The notes under the pieces: generated by a model
Told to the model about the DNA's origin: nothing
Database searches by the model: none
Seen by the model: the letters and a program-made list of their open reading frames with translations, nothing else
Program-made: the position numbers and the translations under genes
Shown here: in pieces, positions 23,701 through 34,862 of the stretch
Position numbering within the stretch: the stretch's first letter is position 1
Layout: each line of letters starts with the position of its first letter
Assembly (NCBI RefSeq): GCF_003576645.1
Contig: NC_044930.1
Span: 3,399,775-3,463,774 of the forward strand
Length of the DNA: 64,000 nucleotides
Direction: 5' to 3'
DNA from: Ipomoea triloba
Taxonomy: Eukaryota > Streptophyta > Magnoliopsida > Solanales > Convolvulaceae

Positions 23701-26188
23701 AAGTTGTAAGCATACAACTTTATTAATTTTTTGTGGCCAACTATGTGAAAATTTTCTCACCAAACATTATTTCAAAAAATATCGCTAGAGTTGCGTAAAA
23801 AATAACCTTTTTTAAATCATTTTTGGACAACGAAAAACCTTTCACTTTTTAGACCAAAATCCTTTGTTAATAAATAATGTCATGTATTTTGTAAAATGAT
23901 ACCTATAAGTACATAGGAGGAAAGTACCAATCATTATTGCATGGACCATGGTCCACATAGCTGTGTGGATCATAAATAAAAAGTATTACCTCCGTCCCAA
24001 AATGGTTGTCTGATTCGTTTAACGATGCTTGACTGAAGTAATTTTTAATCCAATTTTTCATAATATTAAGTTTAGCAAATATATAAAATTTATATATTTA
24101 AAAACTACATTAAAAGTACTATTAAACATAAAAATTAAATTTAAAAATAATAAAAAATTACTAAAGAAAATAAACAAAGAATAAAGAGTTGGTTTGACCA
24201 ATGAATAGTAAATAGGACTAGTAAAATGGGACAGAGGGAGTACATTTTTAATACACCAAAAGTACATTATTTTTGTACATAAAATACATTATTTTAGAAT
24301 ACATTATTTACGTACTGAAAGTACATCATTTTATATATACTATCAAATAATGTACTTTCAGTACAAAAATAATGTACTTCTAATATAATAAAAATGTACT
24401 TTTTATTTTTGGTCCATGCAATAATTTGCCGGAAAGTACAAGGTACATATTTGCCAGGTAAATAGAATCATTTTTTTTTAAATGTAAATATATAGAATCT
24501 TTGTTTCATTAATGTTTATGTTTTTTTTTTCTGTAACTTTTAGGAATGGTTCAAGAAAAGATTTACAGTGACGGTGTTCGAAAACGAAATGAAATGGCCG
24601 GAGAACGAGCCGAGGCCGGGAACGGTTAACTTCGCGACGGCGGACAAAATGGTGGAGTTCGTGAAGAAGAACAAAATCCCGACTCGCGGGCACAACGTTA
24701 TATGGCAGGACCCCGTGTTCACGCCGTCGTGGGCGCGCAACCTGACGGGGCAGCGGCTCCGGCAGTTCGCCACCAGCCGGCTGCGCAGCGTGATGGAGCG
24801 GTACAAGGACACGTTCATCCACTGGGACGTCAACAACGAGATGCTCCACTACGACTTCTACGAGAGGAGGTTGGAGAACCCAAAAGCGTCGCTGGAGTTC
24901 TACCATATGGCACAAGCGATCGACCCCAACACCACGCTCTTCATGAATGATTTCAGGCTGGTAATTGAAGCATGTGCTCTGCCTTAATTAAAAGACTAAA
25001 CTGATCCATAGTTGCACTGCATTTATATATTATATATGCTCGACACATACTCTCACATATTGTGTGATACGATCCCACATCGGCTCCACAAGAGATTGTG
25101 GAGTGGTACTTAAGTTGGGGCCAAACCTCTATTCATGAACTAGTTTTTGTGGTGGAGTTAGGGTTTTGGCTTGAGTGCTGTATCAATTAGATGGTGTGTT
25201 CTGTCTCAATTAAAAGTCTAAGTTTGACTAAAAAAAACGAAACCCTTTGATACCAATAGTTATACCATGGACCCGGGTTCATATTGCAAGGTGTACCCAT
25301 CATAATGTGAACATTCAATATGTAAAATATAAATTATGAACATTCAGTATGTAAATTGTGTATTTTAAATTTGGATACCTTGCAATGTGGACTCGAGTCC
25401 ACACAATATTCACTTCGGGTAATGTGATAAATCACAGCAATTTAGTGGCTAATTAAATTGGATAAATGTTTAGTGCCTATAAGGAGCCAACTACATTATA
25501 TGTAACTTTTATATCATTGATGTTAGGATAGATGTGTGTCATTGTCCATAATCTGATACCTACAAATTAATTGACTATTCTTGCTGATTATATATTTATG
25601 TTTATATATTATATGCTGAAACAGGTGGAGTCATGCGGCAATGGCAGCAACGTCGACGGGTACATCGCCAAGATTCGGGAGTTTCAGCTGAACGGGATCA
25701 AGCTTTTAGGAATGGGACTGGAAGGGCACTTCTTCGACGGGCTAAACCCGGTTTTCAGCCGGGCCGTGATGGACAAATTCGCCACCGTCGGCGTCCCCGT
25801 CTGGCTCACGGAAGTGGACGTGAACATCACGTACGGCGTGGAGAAACAGGCGCAGTATCTGGAGAGAGTCTTGCGTGAAGGGTACGCGCATCCCGGCATC
25901 GGCGGCATCGTCATCTGGGCCGCCATTAACCCCTACGGCGCCTGCTGGCAGATGTGCCTCACCGACAAAGACTTCAACAACACGCCCGTCGGCGACGTCG
26001 TCGATAAGCTACTCGCGGAATGGCACACCGGCACGCTCACCGGAAAGACGGATAGCAACGGGTCGTTTAGCTTCTCTGGGTTCTTGGGGAATTATAGAGT
26101 TACAGTTGAACATCCTTCGCGGCGTTTTGAAACTACCGTTTCGCTCTCCAAAGGTGTCGGCCCTCAACAGTTCCAAATCCATATGTAA
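20734..26188 (+). CDS. endo-1,4-beta-xylanase, glycoside hydrolase family 10
   Basis: Secreted GH10 enzyme cutting the beta-1,4-xylan backbone in the cell wall. Exons: 20734-20821, 21235-21269, 21734-21890, 22123-22286, 22552-22653, 23543-23689, 24544-24960, 25625-26188 (TAA 26186-26188). All introns are GT-AG and phases close, giving 557 aa from the first ATG or 550 aa from ATG 20755 (MAHHFLLSFIVFVAAFLLAS signal peptide). The first third is a reduced CBM22-like region (LPDEPLYGGGILKGQ, GCWSFLKGG). The GH10 barrel holds RGHNVIW, the acid/base Glu in WDVNNEM and the nucleophile Glu in WLTEVDV, followed by MCLTD and GDVVDKLLAEW, so catalysis looks intact. Exons 7 and 8 are much richer in GC than exons 2-6. 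Introns contain SINE and MITE insertions. Confidence 0.92.
21295..21415 (+). mobile_element. tRNA-derived SINE-like copy (family A) in xylanase intron 2
   Basis: GGGTGGTCGAGTACGTAGAG, then GCATGATTCTCGAGTTAAAT. It shares the ATGATTCTC and GAGTTAAATTATTG phrases with the copies at 2456 and 17138. Confidence 0.5.
23925..24445. mobile_element. inverted-repeat element in xylanase intron 6, host of a nested MITE
   Basis: Left arm ATTATTGCATGGACC near 23934 pairs with right arm GGTCCATGCAATAAT near 24411. The inner right part repeats GTACATTATTT phrases. A Stowaway-like element (23989-24240) sits inside it. Related GTACATTATT sequence is present at 56440-56690 beside another copy of the same Stowaway-like family. 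Limits are approximate. Confidence 0.6.
23989..24240 (+). mobile_element. Stowaway-like (Tc1/mariner) MITE
   Basis: Termini CCTCCGTCCCAAAATGG and, on the other side, AAAATGGGACAGAGGGAG, flanked by TA dinucleotides (23987-23988 and 24241-24242). The CTCCGTCCC ends and TA target duplication are typical of Stowaway elements. A second copy in opposite orientation lies at 56740-56994. Confidence 0.85.
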
Positions 26189-26412
26189 TTGTTGTATAGT
26201 GCGGTTTGTAATTAAGTTTGCAATGAAATGAAGAAGTTTATCTTTCTCCAGATGTATAAAATGTGTAATGTAATTATATGAATATAATATCCATAAAGAA
26301 AGGAACATATTTAATTGTAACATGTTACATATGCACATAATCGAACATAAACTTAGTATCATGTATATGAAACAAATAACGAAAATAATGACACATCACC
26401 CATACTTCTATC

Positions 26413-26651
26413 CAGGGCCGGATTTTAAGCGTTCAAAATGTGCAACCGCATAGGGTCCCAAAATTTTGGGGGCCCCTAGTCCAACCCTGACCTAATAGTT
26501 AGTATATGTATTTGTGATTACATTGGCCAAAAATTAGTTTCTTTGCATTTTCTCTTTGCAATTTTTTTTCAATTCGTAACTTATTTATACTTTGATAGGG
26601 CCTCATTTTTTTTACTAGTACAGGAGCCCGCAAATCAAAAAACCGGCCCTG
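26413..26651. mobile_element. small hAT-like MITE
   Basis: Ends are CAGGGCCGG and CCGGCCCTG, a terminal inverted repeat common in plant hAT elements. Flanking octamers CTTCTATC (26405-26412) and CTTATGTC (26652-26659) match at 6 of 8 positions, fitting an old 8-bp target duplication. It lies just 3' of the xylanase gene. Confidence 0.7.
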
Positions 26652-26824
26652 CTTATGTCACAATTGATATTTTCACAATCATGTCTGAAAAAGTTGTGGA
26701 GCATTGTTTTGACTCCTTCCACTTGTGGAGCATTAAGGTCCTTTTCTTTACACATCGAATGTTATTGTAGGAAGATCGAATGGGAATGAAATGAGATAAA
26801 GAGGGCTAGCCACATACACATATA

Positions 26825-27266
26825 GGGGGTGTTTGGTTATTGGCTTATCAGCCAAATTTTAGTTTATTTGACTAAGTTTAGTTTTTTGACCAACCAATAA
26901 GCTATTTTGAAGTGTTTGGTAAATGACTTATTGACCTTGGCTTATTGGGCCAATAAGCTGAAAATTGAAAAGCTAATGAATGTAGCTTTTTGTATCAGCT
27001 GGTTGGGAACAATGAGTATATTGACTATTTTATCCTTTGAAATCAATGAGATTTACTTTTAAATGGGTGGTGTATTTATTATTTTATAATAATAATAATA
27101 CCCTTAAATGTCATTTTACATCCAACCAGCTACTTGTAAACAGCTAATTTACCAAACAGTTTTTTTATAACCAGCTAATACAACCAGCTGGTCAAACCAG
27201 TTAACGCAATCAGCCATCAACTACTAGCTAAACCAACCAGTTATCAGCCGTTTGCCAAACACCCCC
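26825..27266. mobile_element. PIF/Harbinger (Tourist)-like MITE
   Basis: Termini GGGGGTGTTTGG and CCAAACACCCCC, flanked by ATA on both sides (26822-26824 and 27267-27269). The interior is rich in CCAATAAGCT and CAGCTGGTT phrases. It shares its general plan with the elements at 50621-51189. Confidence 0.7.
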
Positions 27267-27604
27267 ATAATATATTTATTTATTGTTTAAAATCTGATTT
27301 AGGCACATAATTTATGTTTATAGACACAGAATTTTACAACAAAAAAACACATAAATTCATAACACAAGATACGATTACTAATTTGTTTCAGGTACAAAAT
27401 TCATATTTTAAAACACATAATTTCATAATACAAAATACAAAAACTCACAGATACACATACACTAGAATCTAGAATGCATTATGGACCCTATCTATGGTAT
27501 AAGGATTGATTTTCAAATTGGCCTATCCTGGGCCGGGTCACGTTAGTCTAGCCCAAATTGTATCTCTCTGTTGGTTCCCAAAAATCAATTTAGGGCGCGG
27601 GAAG

Positions 27605-27612
27605 CCGGGAAT
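27605..27612 (-). promoter_or_regulatory. E2F-like site upstream of the RPA14 gene
   Basis: The minus strand reads ATTCCCGG, which fits the E2F consensus WTTSSCSS. A second GC-rich string, TTCCCGCG, lies just beside it. A TGGGCC Site II-type element is at about 27529. Replication protein genes are classic E2F targets, so the context supports the call. Confidence 0.5.
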
Positions 27613-28625
27613 TCTTTACCCGCCCTTCCGCCTTTATTTCTCTACCTCTTTCTCATTTCCAAACAATTCAGTTCTCCATCAATTTGCGACGAGTAAGCTG
27701 TTCTTCATCCTTCTTTTAATATCATTCACTCGCTATTTTATTTTATTTTTTCTGTAATTTTTTTTCTCCTAGTTCGATTTACTGACAGTATTGTATTTCT
27801 CCTGCGGTTTTCGAATTTTCTGCTGTAGATGATTTCGATTTCTCCTCGTAATCGTACAGTTTTTGTTCATAGTCATGTCGTATTTGATTGCGTACTTTTT
27901 GATTCGTAAAGGTTGATGATGTTTTAGTCACAATCAGCTGCTTTTAAAGCTGCATTAGCAGTGATATGGCTACTCGACGAAATCTCGGTTGGAATTATAT
28001 ACATTTTATGTTTATACCTTTATGTCTTTATTGAATATATTGTGGAGATGAGAGTTGAAATGATCTATATCCTTTCTGCTTTAGACCTAGTTGTGGTTTG
28101 CAATTTAGTATGGAGTATTTTATTTTTTTGTAAATTTTAGTGCACAACTCATACACTATGGTAATAGATTGCAGTATACCAACTATGCTGGGGTATGCAA
28201 TTGGTGATAAAGTTTTTATGCTTATCATTTCTTTATACCAATGTAACATCTCGATGAATGTCTCTGCTTCTGTTATGCATGTGGTCTTGTAACTTGTTCT
28301 CAGAAATACAAAAAAGGGAAATCAGTAGGGAGATTTTAAAACTTGTGTCTTACAACTATATCTATATCACCAAGTTTTAAAAGTATCTGTTATGGGAGTA
28401 CGGAGTATAGTGGATTATCTCTTCTAGACACCTTTCAGAAATGTGAGAATATGGTTAGTTAGTCGAGAGTTTGGGACTTGAAGAAATGATGGGAAATTTT
28501 TTATTTAGATTGCACCAGTTGTAATCAAATGCTTTTCTTGTGTAGTTATGTTAAACAGTGCCACTGGAAATAGTGTTATTTGGGAACTGCAGTATCATTT
28601 AATTTACCTTTTCTTTGTTTGAAGA

Positions 28626-29244
28626 ATGGATTTGTCAAACCCTGCTGTGTTTGTCAATGCTGAGCTACTGCGCATGTATGTGGGACGGAGGGTTCGGGCA
28701 GTTATTCAGGTTATTCGCTCTGATGGTGGCACAGTGACTGGAAAATCAACAGATGATCAGCAGATATTCATCAAAGGTCAACCACCTGGTCCTCTCTCCA
28801 CATTCGTTGAGGTTATTGGTGTTGCTGACAGTAACCAATCAATCCGTGCTGAAATATGGAGCAACTTTGGGGATAACCTTGGTATTGCTTCTGATCTTTT
28901 TATTAAGCCTTTAAGAATGCTTCTAATTCAATAATAAAATGTTAATCATTTAAGAATGCTTCTAATTCAACTTTGGGTATAACCTTGGTTTGTTGATCAT
29001 TTCTTATTGTAACTGGCCTAATCTCTAGTCTATGTTATTGCATTTTATTGGTCATAAAAATTTGCTTGATATTAGTGAATGGTGAAAATGTTTAAGCCAA
29101 TTGATTATGGATAAGTAAGCTGCTACTAGTAAATTTTTCTTCTGTTCTATACCTTTGGTGGTTGAAACTTTTCCCTTACAACTAAATATTAAGAATAAAC
29201 TTCTCAGGAATTGCTGCTACTTGTAAGAACTTTGATATTGTTGC

Positions 29245-29278
<34 letters not shown>

Positions 29279-30013
29279 GCTCCATATATGACCTCAATAT
29301 TACTAGTCATGCTCACTCTATTCTTTTTCTATTGTGTAATTTATAATAAATATGTGCATGCATTTTAGGCCTTGTTGGAATGTTAGATTGAACCAAGAAA
29401 ATGTCTCTTTTATTTGGTATGCCTATAATCCCTCCACCAACATGAACACCAAGAGCAACGTAGTAGACTCTTTCTTTTTTCCTTTTTATAATGATTTTAT
29501 ATTATCATGTGTCCATATTCAAAATGATGGTTTTGTGTGGGTTATTAACAAATTAGGAAACTCTAAAAAAAAAAAACTAATTAGGAAATGTTTGATAAAA
29601 AAGGAGCACAACAATGTGTCACTTCATAAAAATAAAACTATAAAAGTCAAACTTCACTAGGTTCTTCTATGCAAATTATATCAGCATTCTAGTGCTTATA
29701 CCATTGATGATCACCAGATTTTTTCTCATAACTAATAAGGTTTCTATAAACTGTATTCATCAAACATTTTCATTCGTGCTTCATTTGCTCATTGTATTGA
29801 AATGGTATCCGAATTCCAAAGCAGAAAATCTTTCATCAGGTTTAGTTGCATTAGAAGCGCCAGATTAACTGGGTTTAATTGCAGATTTCTGATACTGAAA
29901 GGCAAGCTCATAAAATTTGAAATGCTTCTTCTTTCTCTCTTTTGACAGATACAGTTAGCTACAACCGCATTTGCCAACTAGCCAACGGGGACTATAAACA
30001 CTTGTTCATTTGA
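28626..30013 (+). CDS. RPA3: replication protein A 14-kDa subunit (RPA3)
   Basis: Smallest subunit of the heterotrimeric single-stranded DNA-binding complex RPA, needed in replication, repair and recombination in the nucleus. Coding exons: 28626-28881 and 29949-30013 (TGA 30011-30013), GT-AG, phase 1, 106 aa, matching the usual length of about 106. The single OB-fold is visible from RVRAVIQVIRSDGG through TGKSTDDQQIFIKGQPP to EVIGVADSNQSIRAEIWSNF; the C-terminal helix reads YNRICQLANGDYKHLFI. The ATG lies one base past an AG, so a non-coding leader exon is likely: the region around 27640-27692 ends in GA|GTAAGC. The intervening 933 bases would be a leader intron. Intron 1 contains a TA microsatellite at 29248-29275. 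Confidence 0.95.
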
Positions 30014-30641
30014 GGATGGAATCAGTATGCTTGCTTTTTATGATGCTGTTGTGCTGAAGCTTCAACTACCTTTCAGTTCTTCCTCTCTACGGTGTTGCAT
30101 ACCAATTGCCAATGTTGGTATTTGTTTTCTGATCTTGATTAGTAGCATCTTTTCATAAATTAGTACCAGAAAACTGTCAAATCTCCTATGCTGTGATTCA
30201 GGTCGATATTATTAGAGGTTTTTTGTTGACTGATCATTGGTAAATTTGTAAAATACTCTAAAATACATTAAATATTAGAAGAATGCTATCCCGTGTTCGT
30301 ACTTTTTATTTGTATTGGTTATTTCTCATAAACAGATCAATCCGCATATAAGTGAATAAAGAATTCGCACAATAAAACAATATTTTTTAACAATTATAGT
30401 TTAGAGTTCATGATATTACATTAAACTTTTAAGAACCTTATATTTGGAAAAGTCACTTTGTGTCACTAGATTACAAATTATTAGCATTAATCCAAGAAAA
30501 TGTTCAACCTAACTTGATTTTTATAAATTAGCACATAAATTATTTTTAAAATTGTAATATAACATCATTAAAGAAAAACATTAGGCACCAACATTTCTAT
30601 TTTATTCAGTTAAAAAATTTAAATTAAATTCTTATAAAAAA

Positions 30642-30686
<45 letters not shown>

Positions 30687-31365
30687 GTATGTTCAAGTAT
30701 TATGCTCAATAATTAATACATAAACTAAGATAATTGAATTATTATTTTAGTTAAATAAAAATTTTGGTATTAAATTGTCAAAATTTAAAGTTTGTATAAA
30801 TGTTTATATGAAAATTATATTTCATCCACTCTCTTAAACTAGTGATGCACTTATCATATATTCATATTACAAGCGCGCCGATTACCTTCTAGTTCGAGAA
30901 CTTGGTTAATCCCCACAATCACACTTATAGTGTAGTTTACTCATTTGAAGTAACTAAATTTTATTCTTTTTCTTTTAGCTAGCTTTGTTGAGGTGAGTGG
31001 TAGTACACTCTTATCTCGCACTTTGCTCTTTTAATTGAAATTCATTCTTTATTAACTAGTGATGAATTGATTAATTTATTGGGACCCAATAAGTGAAATC
31101 TACATCAGAGGGAGAACGATTGTATGTAAAATTCAAAGGGGAAAAAAATTCCTATTTGTACGATTTATTAGCAAAATTTGGGGTATTGAAGGCGCGCGGC
31201 TGTGGTAGCGCCACGGGTGCCACAAGATTCCGAACCACCGTGTCTCCGCCGGCACAGATGAGGAGCTAACAACAACGCTCCGCTCTGTTACTCTCCATCG
31301 ACGAAAACGAAACGAGAGAGAAACACGAGAAGAGGACAGGACAGGACGCATAGTACGACAAAGCG
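30014..31365. other. intergenic between RPA14 and DnaJ genes
   Basis: 3' UTR of RPA14 followed by AT-rich spacer with a TA microsatellite at about 30648-30681. The 16-mer CAAGCGCGCCGATTAC occurs here (about 30871) and again inside DnaJ exon 1 (about 31551). No other gene seen. Confidence 0.5.
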
Positions 31366-33794
31366 ATGGATCATTACAAGGCATTAGGGGTGAGCCGTGA
31401 GGCGAGCAAGGAAGCGATCAAGCAAGCGTTCCGGAAATTGGCGGTGGAATTCCACCCGGACAAGCACGTCAACTCCCCGCCGCACGTGAGAGAACGCGCC
31501 ACCTCCAAATTCAAGCAGCTCTCCCACGCCTACGACACCCTAATGGACGATCGCAAGCGCGCCGATTACAACATCCGCTCCTCTACCTCTTCTCCCTACG
31601 GAAATAATTATAGTCGCAGTTATTATCAATATCAGAGTAGTAGTTATGGAAATTCCCGCGGGAATGGCAGTAATTATGGTTATACCTACAGCCGCCATGC
31701 TTCGGACGGCATGGTTACCAAAATGGAGATGCTTCTCCGCTTCATGACCACGCGAACTTTTCTTCTCAACGTTGCCTTAGCTGGGTAATATTCTTACTTC
31801 AAGATAAAATTATTGTATAGATTATTAGTATGTGAAACATATTGATTCATTCAAGGAGTCTGTGATTGCCTTTTTGACATAAAACTGTTCTCTGTGTGTG
31901 TGTGAAACATATTGATTCATTTATGGAGTCTATGATTGCCTTTTTGACATAAAACTGTTGTGTGTGTGTGTGGAACATATTGATTCATTGTCTGTGATTG
32001 CCTTTCTGACATAAAACTGTTTTGTGTGTGTGTGCAAAATATGTTACTCTTATCTTTTTTCTTCTTATACTATTATCTTTCTTGTCTTTACTTTTGGTTG
32101 TTTTCTGTATTCTATTTTGTCATAACAAGAGATTGATCATTTGTTTCCCTTAAAAACTTCTTTATCACCACCCTTTAGGCAATATTTGTTAAACAGGTCA
32201 GTGGTTAGTATCAGAATTGTGGTAACAATTAATCCTTACTTGCACATAAATGAGTGGGTTGATTTTGCTCCATCCAAAACTTAGTGAAACTGGCTCGAGA
32301 ATGGCTTGCTAGTTGCTATGTTGGTGGTGTTGCACAAGGATTCGAACATGGGTTTATGTATCACTAAGACACTAGAAAATGAAGCAATTACCTTAAATAT
32401 GTATGAATTCAAGTTAATTTATCAAAAGAATGGAACACTATAATGTTAGATCATGGCTAATTGGCTATTCCATGTATGTTGGCTTTGCTATTCCTTGTGA
32501 CCACAATAGTAGCCACTAGCCAGAGCACAGAACCTTATTGGCCTAGGCATACATTGTGCAAAATCAATTTTGCTAGAGAAGGAACAAAATCAGCTCAAGT
32601 TTAAGTGCCTGAAAATAATTTGATATCAGGTTTGTATATATTAGAGGATGTTTGGATTTTGGAAAGAACATTTACTATTTACTATTCTGAGTTGCTGTTA
32701 CTTTTTTCTTGAGACATGGCAATTGCATTATTCAAGTGAATGGTGTAATACTTACACTGCATGATGTTGCATTTGTTGATTTTTGAAATTACCAAATGAT
32801 GTCTTTCTATGGAAGCAAGCTACTGATTCATATCTGGCTGAAGTTTTTTGTTAGGTGCCTCAGTTGCAATTGATGCTGGAGGGGAGGCTCTGTGGAAGGT
32901 GCAGAACTCTGGAGTATGTTTTTGATAACTCTTTATTTCTTTGTTTTACCGCCTCATACATGAAACTGATTCTAAATAATTGTTCAGAATTAACAAGTGA
33001 ATTAAAAAATGAGGAAGCAATAAAATTTACTGCAGGCTTGTGTTGCCTTTTGTTGTTTGACTCATTTCTTTTTCCTGTCATGATTGCATAATAATACAAG
33101 TATACAAGTTAATGTACAAAATGAAATGAGTATACAGTGGACTTGCACAGGACTGTTTAGTTAATGGTTTGTAAGGAAATTATAAAACCTAAATTTTGGG
33201 TGGACAACTTTCTGTTGTGAATGGCAATCCAAAACCTGATCTCTAATCTTTCTTTTCTTATTCTCATTTATCTAAAGTTCCCAAAATTTTCTTTTTTTAT
33301 GGTTGGATATATATAGTCTTTACAATGTCAATGCAAGTACAACAATCTTGGTTTGTGAGCAATATGTTTGAAACTGTGATTGGCAAATGGAAGTATAACT
33401 GATGGTCAGTAATTTATCCATCAGTAAGTGCATTTGTCAAGTGTGCAATTTTAGTTGTTATTCTGATCAAGTTCAGCTTTGTGGAAAACAAGAAACTCAA
33501 CTCCACAATGGTATTCACCCTGTAATCTCGTTTTACTACCTTAAGCGATTTATGCAGTATATCTCATCTTGTATTTGGACGTTTAGTATGTAGAGCATTT
33601 TTTGTTAATTCCTTACATTCTATATGTGGAATTTTATTCTTGTGTGCCAAAATATTCTTGGAACTCAAATATGAATACATTTCTATACCAATTTTTTTCC
33701 AGTCTTTACCCTCATACTCTTACAAATGCAGAAATCATTTGAAGAAGCTATGGAGTCTATAGAAAAGGCCAAAGGATTTGACGATAAACAATGA
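31366..33794 (+). CDS. J-domain protein, DnaJ-72 type, with a C-terminal membrane segment
   Basis: Hsp70 co-chaperone. Recognised exons: 31366-31784 (J-domain, 139 codons plus 2 nt), 32855-32913, 33732-33794 (TGA). The J-domain occupies residues 1-70: MDHYKALGVSREASKEAIKQ, the HPDKH motif with its HPD tripeptide, and KQLSHAYDTLMDDRKRADYN. A Ser/Tyr/Gly/Asn-rich linker follows, then TTRTFLLNVALAG, AIDAGGEALWKVQNSG and KSFEEAMESIEKAKG, all as in plant chaperone dnaJ 72. The first join does not close: exon 1 ends in phase 2, but exon 2 must be read after 1 nt, so direct splicing shifts the frame and hits a stop. An unseen microexon of length 2 mod 3 (11 nt would restore the usual spacing) or a sequence error would explain it. 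The last join closes. Confidence 0.85.
31834..32036. repeat. minisatellite, three units of about 70 bp, in DnaJ intron 1
   Basis: Three imperfect copies of ACATATTGATTCATT..GAGTCTGTGATTGCC..ACATAAAACTGTT, each ending in a (GT)n tract. Confidence 0.9.
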
Positions 33795-34862
33795 AGGTTT
33801 CTTCCCTTGTTTGTATGCTTGTCTCATTGCATTGGATATTGCACGGAGAGCTACATCGAAGGCTCTGGAATCATACTGACAGGAACTGGAACTGAAAAAC
33901 ACGTAAAAGATGGCTGGTTGTGTTATTGTATGTTCCATTTGTCAGGGTGCAACACAGGAGAGAGTTCACTGAACCGAAGAAATGAGCTCATGTCGCACGG
34001 ATGTGTACAAACTTAAAGACAAGGCAAGTTCATGTATATTTATAGAAAAATGTTATTTTTCCATATTAAAACCAGTTGCATAATATTTATTACTTGTCAC
34101 AAATATTATGTAGACTTTTTGTTGGGTCAACCAATTACCAATTTACGTTAGGTTGGGATTATTATGTAGTGATTTTTGTAGGGTATAGTATGACTCGTTT
34201 TTATATATTATGTAAACAAAATTGAGTAATTCATAGCAAGATTTATTGAGTGGCTTAAGGATAACAATTTCAATTTGCCCCAATATCTACCTAAATTCAC
34301 TCTGCATGGGTCATGTTTTTTTGTATAATACTGGGTGGTGAGTCATAAATTAATATATTTATTTTTAAAAAATTAAACAATTCAATATGTTTAAATATTT
34401 TATTACTTTATATTTTAATATAACTAGTGAATTTTATTATGTGTAATAATTTAAATTTTTTTATTATTTAAAAAGTTAATAAAATATTAAACAATAAATA
34501 CCCATAGTAAATACCCGCATCCAGTGGAACAATATGATTTTTAAAAAATCCACCTACTGAGTAGTGGGTGGATTAAGCCTTTGCTATCCCTAGTCAATGA
34601 TAATAGAAATGATAAGAGAAAAGCACATAAGTTTGAAGAGGAACCAAAGGCATTTGGAGGAGTGGAGTACAACAGTATCTCATTTCTTGATAAAGCAGTA
34701 CAAGAATGCAACACCAGATATATGAGATAAAATATCTAGACAGCGTCTAATTTCACAAAAATAATACGGAGTACAAACTGAAAGCCCCATATTTAAAAAA
34801 TAGTAACATATCCCCAATTCTGATAATACAAAATAAAAAGCTAACGGTCGCAGAGAAAATCT
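33795..34862. other. spacer between convergent DnaJ and ArfGAP genes
   Basis: Holds the 3' UTRs of the DnaJ gene (plus) and the ArfGAP gene (minus) with AT-rich sequence between them. No additional gene is supported. Confidence 0.5.

Noticed and set aside
24478..24915. Minus-strand open frames opposite xylanase exon 7
   Set aside because: Mirror of a GC-rich GH10 exon; Arg/Val/His-rich shadow translation.
30871..30886. 16-mer CAAGCGCGCCGATTAC shared by the DnaJ upstream region and DnaJ exon 1
   Set aside because: No similarity beyond the 16 bases on either side; too short to claim a duplicated exon or regulatory pairing.
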